A model generated the notes under the pieces. That model had not been told where the DNA came from. It saw nothing but the letters and a program-made list of their open reading frames with translations, and searched no databases. The translations under genes were made by a program, and so were the position numbers. Shown piece by piece: positions 1 to 8,200 of a stretch of DNA of 64,000 nucleotides. The number at the start of each line of letters is the position of its first letter. The stretch's first letter is position 1. The stretch is from Acidobacteriota bacterium (GTDB taxonomy: Bacteria; Acidobacteriota; Blastocatellia; Pyrinomonadales; Pyrinomonadaceae), in assembly GCA_003223025.1 (NCBI GenBank), contig QHXR01000006.1, forward strand, positions 142,862-206,861, in the 5' to 3' direction.

Positions 1-1653
1 GTCGAGAATGTTCTTCACAACCCGCCCCGATGGATACGTCTGCGCAATAAGGGCTCCCGAGAGATTGTAGACGTAACCATTCACATAATCCTGTCCGTCC
101 GTTGTCTGCTTGCTCGCGGTCACACGTCCTAAGATGTCGAAGCTCGTATATTCCGTTGTCGAGACGCTCGATGTGACCTTTAAGAGTTTGCCTTTCGCAT
201 TCGTTAGATTGTCGTAGTAGTAGGTGACGTCCGGAGTTTCAGAACCGCTAGGCTCGTCCGTGTAGAAGCGAGTATTTACACGGTTGAGAGCGTCATAACT
301 ATAGGTCGTTGCGATCGAGCGAGCATCGGTCTTTGTCAGCAGGTTCGAGTTCGCGTCGTACGTGTAAGCGATCGTTCCGCTCTCCGGATTTGTTGCCTGT
401 TTCAGACGCGAGAGTTCGTCGTATTGGAAAGTTCGCGCCTGCGTGCATGAACTTGCTCCTCCGCATTCCTCAGTGCTGTCGCCCGTCTGATCGACAGCAA
501 GCAAATTGTTGAGAAGATCGTATGAATAAGCGGTCGGCTGATTCGGCGAGCTTATCGATCCGAGACCCGAGCTGGTCGGCTCGTCGACGCGAATGAGATG
601 GCCGAGGGCATTCGTGATACTCCGTCTTACTTTTCCGGCCTGATCCGTGACCGTCACGACGGAGCCGATCGCACCCGATGTCGAGAGTGAATAGGTCGTC
701 GCGACATACGCGGTATCGGGCGTGATCGTTTTCCACGGACGACCCGCTGCGTCGAATACGGTTTCGGTCCAATGTACGGTCTCGGCGGGATTATATGGTG
801 ACGCAGTCTCCCGGCGATAAGGGTTCGTAACTTTGAAGGCTCGGCCCATGTTGTCGTACTGGGTGTCGACCATGACATCGCCCGCGGGATCGATCGTCTG
901 TGACTTCACGGCACGCCCGAGCCCGTCGTACCACGACTTTGCTTCCTTCCAATTAGTGGCGTCGATCTGCGTCCGCGTTTGTACCCAACGCGTCGTCGAA
1001 CTTGTGCCCGTTCCGTACGAGATCTCGGTTGCCGCACCGACCTGCGTCGAGCCCGAGTACGCCGCGGTCCTCGTCGGCCTGAGCAGCGGATCGACATATT
1101 CGATCACAGTGGTCAAGCCGTTCGCGTCTGTGCTGGACACGGGAAGCCCGGTTTGGAAATCGTACTTGACGGTCGTTTCAAAGGAGGATGTCGAACCGTT
1201 GCCACCGGGCACAGGCGATATTGTCTTTGTCGGATTAGCAAAGGTATAACGATTGACCGAGTCCGAGAAACTGTCGGTAAACTGGACTTCGGTCAGATTC
1301 GCGTTTCCATCCCACGTCTTCCTCGCATTTCCGAACTGGTTGTACTGGATGTGCGTCTGGATCGACAGATTGTTCCCGATGTCATACCACGCTCTAGCCG
1401 TCGTTGGCAGACCCCGAACGCTGGACGACAGATTAGTCCAGCCGGGAACCGTTCCGCCGGGGGTGTCGCTGACGAGATAGGTACTTTCGTCATAAGTCGT
1501 TTGTGATTTCGCCTTCGTACTGCCTGAACCGTCAGTGATCTTTACTTCGATCGGAAGGCGCAGAAGGTTACGGACCTTATCCTCTAAATTGTCAAAAACG
1601 GCTCGAAATAACTTTTTTATAGAGTACAGTTCTAGGAAACTGAATAGGAATCG
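1..1653 (-). CDS. Rhs/YD-repeat protein fragment, no start codon, 3' end beyond the window
   Basis: The minus frame is open from a stop at 1654-1656 to the left edge (551 codons). It reads as YD-repeat Rhs core: YDANSN, YSYDALNRV, YDGLGRAVKS and TYPSGRVVKN are visible. It aligns with the middle of the complete Rhs protein encoded at 5211-10526, starting near the segment that reads TVTKVKDASNTVVS there (here IEVKITDGSGSTKAKS). No signal peptide and no ATG/GTG/TTG occur near the 5' end; the first in-frame ATG is near 849, deep inside the repeats. The piece is therefore 5'-truncated, either a displaced core segment or a gene that lost its N-terminus. The C-terminal tip lies outside the window. 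Rhs proteins are large surface or secreted shells that deliver variable C-terminal toxins. Family assignment is firm; whether it is expressed is doubtful. Confidence 0.8.
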
Positions 1654-1825
1654 CTACCCGGGCCGCCTCAGACTTTCTTGCTACTCCAACCCGATCTAGA
1701 TCCGATGGTAGGCCCGCCCGGCGACCACACCAGTCAGTCCATCAGCCCGAGTCTGGTCGACGTAGTCTCGGCTTCACTACCCCTTAACCGATAGGAATAT
1801 CGAACGAAGAGTAAGGCAGCGGTCG

Positions 1826-2941
1826 CTAAAAGCTAATTGAATATATATGATCCCGTCCCAATATGATTGCTGTCTCCCCTAGAAAAGTCACGCCCAGTAA
1901 GTTGTCGCTTTGCATTGTCTTTAGCAACTCGCCGGAATCCGGGGCCATTTGCCCCAAATCGGCTGGCGCCCAATCAAGCCCAGCTGATCTCGACAGCAAC
2001 AGGGCTCCTTCGTTGCCAATTACAACACCCTGTCCCGTTCTCGAAAAGGCGATAGCGTTAAAGTTTAGCTGCGTAGCGTCGACATTAATTGCTAGACGAT
2101 GCCAACGATCTCCCGAGTGATTTGTGAAGAACAAACTTGCCTTTTCTCCAGCGGTCCAAACCTTTCCATTTCCATCGACGGTCAGATCAGACGCTCCCGT
2201 TCGATCCTGCTTTACCCAGTCGTCTGGCCGCAGAACGCGTTCTTCGGGAAGCAATTCCTCCTTTCGCCAAGATGCTCCGCCATCTCCCGTGCGTAGGACG
2301 TATTCGTTGTTCATCGCCAGCAGAACGGTCCGTTCGTCCAGAACGACCATATCAAAGGGATTACCGGCAACAGAGTCTCGATAAACGACACGCCAATCTT
2401 TTCCGCCGTTAGTCGTCTTAAGGATTTCGCAGCCGGACTGTTCAGCTTGAACGATGTAGCCTTGGTTGTCGTCCAGGAAAGAGAATAGAAGCGGTTCCGC
2501 TCCTGGAAACCGGTGAATGATCTTCCACGAGCCTTCTTCTAAGATCGCATTCTTCAACAATAGCCGACCAGCAAGGACCCAAAGGCCACTATTGGTGCCC
2601 TGAAATAACCTGACTCCGGGTTCCAACCCCTTGACCTTTGGTAAAGGGATTTGTTGCCACGTTCGTCCACCATCGGACGACTGAAATAAGTTCGCCATTG
2701 GCGACAGGGTTGAGCTTCCTGTTGCAAGCAATTTGTCTCCAAACGAATCTAGATAAGCGAGCTTCAGAGAATTGGCTCCGAGTATATTTATGGCGGTGAC
2801 AGATCTGCTATTACTTGGTTCGCCGCCGCCGTCGATCGCATTTAGCGATCCAGCTTTCGTAGCACGATGCATTGCATTTTCTGCGCAGCAACATGCGACG
2901 ACCATTATTCCAAGAACAAGAAGCTGTATTCGATGTTTCAT
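1826..2941 (-). CDS. Asp-box (BNR/Ycf48-like) beta-propeller lipoprotein, candidate immunity protein of the orphan Rhs tip
   Basis: The 371-residue protein starts with a lipoprotein signal peptide whose hydrophobic core ends in VVACCC, so it is probably anchored in the outer or inner membrane facing the periplasm. Asp-box-like motifs recur: SSDGGRTW, TTNGGKDW, TGDGGASW, TNHSGDRW and SRSAGLDW. These are the signature of sialidase/Ycf48-type beta-propellers, but no sialidase catalytic set was identified. The gene starts 18 bp after the stop of the orphan Rhs tip on the same strand, which is where an immunity gene normally sits. A periplasmic lipoprotein would suit protection against a cell-wall-targeting tip. 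The immunity role rests on position only; it could also be an unrelated envelope propeller protein. Confidence 0.7.
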   Translation of the reverse strand: MKHRIQLLVLGIMVVACCCAENAMHRATKAGSLNAIDGGGEPSNSRSVTAINILGANSLKLAYLDSFGDKLLATGSSTLSPMANLFQSSDGGRTWQQIPLPKVKGLEPGVRLFQGTNSGLWVLAGRLLLKNAILEEGSWKIIHRFPGAEPLLFSFLDDNQGYIVQAEQSGCEILKTTNGGKDWRVVYRDSVAGNPFDMVVLDERTVLLAMNNEYVLRTGDGGASWRKEELLPEERVLRPDDWVKQDRTGASDLTVDGNGKVWTAGEKASLFFTNHSGDRWHRLAINVDATQLNFNAIAFSRTGQGVVIGNEGALLLSRSAGLDWAPADLGQMAPDSGELLKTMQSDNLLGVTFLGETAIILGRDHIYSISF

Positions 2942-2959
2942 AAGGTCACGTCTGATTCC

Positions 2960-4540
2960 TTACGGACGGCCGCGGAAATTGCCTGTAACAGTTGTCGAGC
3001 TAATCCCCTGTTGGATTTCTGTCCGATACCGTAACACGGCCGAAGCGTAAGTCGGTTGGATATTTCGCCCCCTGTAATAGTCCAGAACGACTGCTGGCTG
3101 TGTTGAGCGTGATACTGACTCTTTTACTCGGTAAAGATCCATTGCCGCCGCAATGTTGTCGCTCATGTTCGAGGTTGGCCTTCTTCCGTCCGGCAATCCC
3201 GACCGGTATTGCATTGGATTATATGTTGCGTCCGCAGCCGAACCTGAGCCCACCCCGAAAAAAGTCTCTTTCGCCGCAATTGCTAACGCCAAGCCCTTAT
3301 CGAATCCCTTCAGAATCGCATTTTCGATGATAGCCGTAGCTGCAGGCGCGGCTGTGCCGTCCAATTTGGCCTGGTTAATCTTAAACTGCGCGCTAGGTCC
3401 ATTTTCGGCCTTTACCGCGACATTCAAGACTGATTTCACAACGACATTATTTTCAATAATATCTACGTCCTCCTCGACGACATCAAGTTTGATTTGTGAT
3501 ACTACCCCCGTTTGCTGATTAGTCTGCGTCACTGTGAAAGTATACTCTCTCCGCTCTTTCACGTAATCATCCGTTGTCGTCCCTGTTGAAGCAATCCCCG
3601 CATTCGTGGTTTCAATTTCTTCTAGGGGAGCCTCTCCATAACGCTCTCCATAATTACCCATTGCCGCGGATCCGTCGGGCGCGGGACAGTCGCTTCCCCG
3701 GCAGCGAGTCGCATTCGATGCGATCAGTCCAAGTGGATCAACAAACTTATATGGTGAATTTAGGACGTAGCTGTAGCGGTTGAATGTCTGAGGATTCTTT
3801 GTCGTCGCCGAGGCCGTCATCGGATCGATCGATGTGTATCGTCCGTGCACCGAGCTGTAGTATCTCGCCTGCGCGAAATCGAGCCCCGACTCGTCATCCT
3901 TCTCATAGCCTGTGTAACCTTTCCTGATCTCATCCGCACCAGGATAGCCAAGAGAACTCGTTCGTTGAGAACTCGAAGATCTTTCACCGAATGCCGAGTA
4001 GTCCTCACGATTCACGACCGTACCGTTCTCATTGGTCACGACGCGAGGACTTCCGAGATGATCCGCCGTCATGTAGCTGACCTGCTGCGTCGTCGCAAGT
4101 ACCGTCGAATATTCCGCGATCATCTGTCCGTCTCCGTCGTAGACAAAGATCGTTGTCTCTGTCGAAGAGACCTTCTTCACACGTCGGCCCTCTCCGTCGT
4201 AATCATATGTGGCGTCAGGCGTGTCGCCGCCATTCGCCGAAACAAAGAATTCTTTCTGATGATTTTCAGCGTCGTATCCGAATCGCTCACCGGTCGCATT
4301 CGCAGTAACCGATCCATTCGCGTCGTAAGTATATCCGCTGGACGTGATCCTGTTCGTGCTCGTCGAGATCGTCGGATTGCAGATCGCGGTGGTGCAGCTC
4401 CCGAGTGTTGTCGTATTGGTCCCGCTCGTGTTGAATCGACGATTCCCGTATCGATCGTAATCGAATGTCTGTTTCCACGTCGTCGTGCTCGAAACCTTTT
4501 CTTCTATAATTTCCTTAGTGAAAATGCGCTTGAAACTTCT
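2960..4540 (-). CDS. Orphan Rhs C-terminal tip with short core segment; lysozyme-like toxin domain candidate
   Basis: The frame is open from a stop at 4541-4543 to 2960. About 340 codons at its 5' end are Rhs core nearly identical to the complete Rhs protein, beginning abruptly at the EEKVSS stretch near 4500 and running through YDGEGRRVKK, GYTGYEKDDESGLDFAQARYY and the core-ending FVDPLGL. Upstream of that point only about 13 unrelated codons precede a stop, and no convincing start codon exists; GTG at 4178-4180 is the first plausible internal one. After the NYGERYGEAPLE segment the sequence diverges into a unique tip. Its last 120 residues contain AIAAKETFFG, NPMQYRSG and LDYYRG, an order that resembles E..., GLMQ and YNAG motifs of lytic transglycosylases and lysozyme-like domains. 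The toxin assignment is inference. The module looks like a displaced tip awaiting recombination into the complete gene. Confidence 0.7.
   Translation of the reverse strand, partial: RSFKRIFTKEIIEEKVSSTTTWKQTFDYDRYGNRRFNTSGTNTTTLGSCTTAICNPTISTSTNRITSSGYTYDANGSVTANATGERFGYDAENHQKEFFVSANGGDTPDATYDYDGEGRRVKKVSSTETTIFVYDGDGQMIAEYSTVLATTQQVSYMTADHLGSPRVVTNENGTVVNREDYSAFGERSSSSQRTSSLGYPGADEIRKGYTGYEKDDESGLDFAQARYYSSVHGRYTSIDPMTASATTKNPQTFNRYSYVLNSPYKFVDPLGLIASNATRCRGSDCPAPDGSAAMGNYGERYGEAPLEEIETTNAGIASTGTTTDDYVKERREYTFTVTQTNQQTGVVSQIKLDVVEEDVDIIENNVVVKSVLNVAVKAENGPSAQFKINQAKLDGTAAPAATAIIENAILKGFDKGLALAIAAKETFFGVGSGSAADATYNPMQYRSGLPDGRRPTSNMSDNIAAAMDLYRVKESVSRSTQPAVVLDYYRGRNIQPTYASAVLRYRTEIQQGISSTTVTGNFRGRP
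3594..4500. repeat. Direct repeat copy 1 (Rhs core end), orphan module
   Basis: Bases 3630-4500 match 5881-6751 at a constant offset of 2251 with only scattered substitutions and no gaps; similarity fades toward about 3594. The copy ends abruptly at 4500/6751 on the upstream side and at the start of the variable toxin tip on the other. Confidence 0.85.
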
Positions 4541-4608
4541 TCAACTTCACACCACATATAAGTTACGAGGTCGGGTGAGCATGCATGATTATTTCCTATG
4601 GAGTACAA

Positions 4609-5148
4609 TTATTTCAAATTCTTTTTCATCCAATCTTTCCACCAAAGCTGAATCTTCTTCCGATTTTCTGATTTTTCGACGAAACCAAAGTACGCATAGA
4701 TACCTTCCGTTTTCCACCGCTTTGCGTACTCACGGGAAAGCATTGTCTCCGGGTCCCACTCTTCGTTGGTGACATAGAGCAACATGAAGACTGCGGCATC
4801 CCCGACACGATAGTCAGGGAAGACCGGCCCCGGCCCTGGGTCATGCATAGGTGTCGTATCAGTTATCCTCTCGACTAGGCAAGGAACAGCCAGCATGTTT
4901 TGTTCCATCAATCCCTCATAGACCGGATCACCGTTCTTTTCCTGAGGATCGTACGGCATTGCCTTCAACTTCGGTAACTCGTCGCAAAAGCGGCTGACCT
5001 GAAGCTTCTCAGTATTCGGAACAGGTGTGGAGGCAACGGTGACTTCAAGTGCGTTCCGGGAAATCTCATTACTAGACTCAACCGGAGAGCATGACAAAAG
5101 TGATGCGATTAAAACCATAAACAACGGGAAACGAAGAAATGACTTCAT
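4609..5148 (-). CDS. Small lipoprotein, candidate immunity protein of the complete Rhs toxin
   Basis: The 179-residue protein has a short positively charged N-terminus, a hydrophobic stretch and the lipobox LLSC (Cys near residue 20), so a lipid-anchored periplasmic location is predicted. The mature part is acidic, contains RFCDELPKLKAMPYDP, a PGPGPVFPDYRVGD segment and a Trp/Lys-rich C-terminus (QLWWKDWMKKNLK). I do not recognise the family. It begins 62 bp after the stop of the complete Rhs gene on the same strand, the usual place for a cognate immunity gene, and it separates that gene from the orphan tip. The sequence looks more AT-rich than the Rhs core, in keeping with an exchanged module. 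The immunity function is inferred from context. Confidence 0.6.
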   Translation of the reverse strand: MKSFLRFPLFMVLIASLLSCSPVESSNEISRNALEVTVASTPVPNTEKLQVSRFCDELPKLKAMPYDPQEKNGDPVYEGLMEQNMLAVPCLVERITDTTPMHDPGPGPVFPDYRVGDAAVFMLLYVTNEEWDPETMLSREYAKRWKTEGIYAYFGFVEKSENRKKIQLWWKDWMKKNLK

Positions 5149-5210
5149 ATTTTTCTACCCTTCGAAAACCGGTGGCTGCATTAGCTCGACCGAGCACAAT
5201 ATCGTAACCC

Positions 5211-8200
5211 TTATCGGAGTTGAGAAAAGAAAGGTTTCATGCGGCCATTTCCCTCCGGAACCATGTAAGTAGGCCCAGTGCTAGAATGCACTTTCTTGCC
5301 CGAAAGACGATCCGGTCTGTTAGAAAATTGCATCCCGCTTGTCGACGCATGAACGGTCACACCTAACTGATTTGCAAGTTTTTGGGCAATTCCATTGTCG
5401 CTAAAGCCTGCGTTACAGCCGTAAATAAAAATCGAAACTAACGAAGTAGCCCGGTTCACAAGAGTGCCAACGCTCCCCGTAGTCACGGTGTTGTGATCGT
5501 TGGGACGACCATCGCCCAAGAATATTCGATTTGGATCACCATGCGTATAAATTGCGATCGCCGTCGCTCCGTATTTGGCCGCCATATCCAACAGACCTTG
5601 AAATCCCTCCACGGATGCTACGGTTCCGAAATACAAAGCTTCAATCCCGCTCGCCTTTAGATCCGAAGCAGCTGTCATGGCGGAGCGATAGAAATTTTGT
5701 CCAACATTTCGAACTGTGCCGGGCTCGCCGTTGGCTACTATTATTGGCTCGTCACCGTTCGTCTCAGTTTCCTCAATAGCATGTCCCGAAGGTATGGGTT
5801 GTTGCTCCGCGTGTAGACCCTCGTGGGTCACTGGTTGTCCATCGGCGACTCCCGCATTTGTCTCTACCACTTCGAGAGGAGCCTCTCCATAACGCTCCCC
5901 GTAATTACCCATTGCCGCGGATCCGTCGGGAGGCGGACAGTCGCTGCCCCGGCATCGACTTGGGTTTGATGCGATCAGTCCCAACGGATCGACAAACTTG
6001 TAAGGTGAATTCAAGACGTAGCTGTAGCGATTGAATGTCTGTGGATCCTTTGTCGTTGCCGATGCGGTCATCGGATCGATCGATGTGTAACGTCCGTGCA
6101 CGGAACTGTAGTATCTCGCTTGTGCGAAATCGAGACCCGACTCGTCATCCTTTTCGTACCCGGTGTAGCCTTTCCTGACCTCGTCCGCACCAGGATATCC
6201 AAGACTGCTTGTTCTTTGAGAACTCGAAGATCTTTCGCCAAAAGCCGAGTAGTCCTCACGATTCACGACCGCACCGTTCTCATTGGTCACGACCCGAGGA
6301 CTTCCGAGATGATCCGCCGTCATGTAACTGACCTGCTGCGTCGTCGCAAGTGCCGTCGAGTATTCCGCGATCATCTGTCCGCCTCCGTCGTAGACGAAGA
6401 TCGTTGTCTCGGTCGAAGAGACCTTCTTCACACGGCGGCCCTCGCCGTCGTAATCATACGTCGCGTCAGGTGTGTCGCCGCCATTCCAAGAAACAAAGAA
6501 TTCTCTCTGATGATTCTCAGCGTCGTATCCGAATCTTTCGCCGGCCGCATTCGCAATAACCGATCCATTCGCGTCATAAGAATATCCGCTGGATGTGATC
6601 CTGTTCGTGCTCGTCGAGATCGTCGGATTGCAGATCGCGGTGGTACAGCTCCCGAGTGTTGTCGTATTGGTCCCGCTCGTGTTGAATCGACGATTGCCGT
6701 ACCGATCGTAATCGAACGTCTGTTTCCAGGTCGTCGTGCTCGAAACCTTTTCCTCCGCCGAGTAGATCCGGTTCAGATCGTCGTAAGTGTAAGTTTGAGT
6801 CGCAGTAAATCCGCTGCTGCCTCCGACTGTAGGTACCGTGATCTTCTGTTCGGCAAGGCTACCGTTATTCTTCGTCTCGTCAAGCGTAGATCCGTTCCAA
6901 ACGCCATAGCGATACTCAAGCTTCAACAAGTCCTGAGTCGAATCCGATGTTCCGAGCCCGATCTGGGTCAGTTGTCCGCGATCGTTGTAATTGAAATTCT
7001 CCCAACGACCGTTGCCGAGCTGCATCTTCTTGACGGCGCCACTTGTGTCGTAAGAGAAGGAGCTCGCATACGCCCAATAGCCGGATGTCGAGTTCTTTTT
7101 GCTTTGGACCTGACTTAGAGCGCCGTCTTCATCGAGTGTGTTCTTGACGACACGACCCGACGGATATGTCTCTTCTATCAGAGCCCCGGATAAATTGTAT
7201 GCATAGCCGGTCGTGTAGGTCGTGCCGTCTGTCATCTGACTGTGAGATAACAACCGGCCGAATATGTCGAAGCCCGTATACTTCGTCTCGGAAACAGAGC
7301 TCGTGACTCTTGTTATTTTCCCTTTTGAATGATCAGGCACGGAGCCAAGCCCTGTACCGTCGTAATAGAACGTCACGTCAGGAGTCGCGGAGTCCGAGTA
7401 ATTTCTGTAAGTGATCCGGTTCAAATTGTCGTAAGTACCCTCGACATACAAATTCTTCGCGTCCGTCGTCTTGACGATATTGCCGTTATTATCATACTCG
7501 TACTTAGCAGACCATGCTGAGTTTCCGGTTACCGGATCGGTAGCCGTGAAATTGGAATTGGTATCCTGCTCAACCTGTTTCGCGTAAAGCAAACGTCCGA
7601 GACTGCTGTTGTAAAAGTACCGATTCTGAGAGCCCTGAGTGGTTTTGCGAAGATTGCCGAGAGTATCGAAGACGTAGTCGGTGGAAAGATTCTGGCTAGT
7701 CGGATCTTCTATCACACGGATCATGTTACCGTCGGCATCCATTATTCCTTTTCGCTTTTTTCCAGCCTGATCGGTGATCTGCTTCGTCAGTCCGATCGTG
7801 CCCGAAGTCGAAACTCCGTACTGGGTTTGTATCTCCGACCCATCGGGAAATCCGACTTCGATAACGCGGCTAGAAGTGTCATAGGTGTTGGTCGTCCAGC
7901 AAACTATAGCCGAGCTAACGTAACAGGGATCGTCGATGAGTCGATACGGATTGCTGACGCGAAGAACGCGCCCGTCCGCGTCGAACTCTTTCGAGACGAA
8001 TACGTTGCCCTTAGAGGTAACTTCCTCGGTTTTGTAGGCTCGACCCAGACCGTCAAAGTAGGTTTTCGATTCAGCCCAATGATCCGCGTCGATCTGCGAT
8101 CTGGATTTGACCCAGTAGTTTCCTTCCTCGTCGTGATAGATAGTCTCACTCGTGCCGCCAACCTGCGTGCTTGTTCCGTTGATGTATTTCTTTGCACTCG

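Noticed and set aside
1654-1825. Possible mobile-element end between the Rhs core fragment and the Asp-box lipoprotein
   Set aside because: No inverted terminal repeats, target duplication or transposase remnant could be found; left as unexplained sequence.
3845-4561. Long plus-strand frame of 238 codons over the orphan Rhs tip (and a similar one of 340 codons at 6096-7118)
   Set aside because: It is the antisense of Rhs core repeats, Arg-rich and without family character; both copies exist only because the Rhs core is duplicated.
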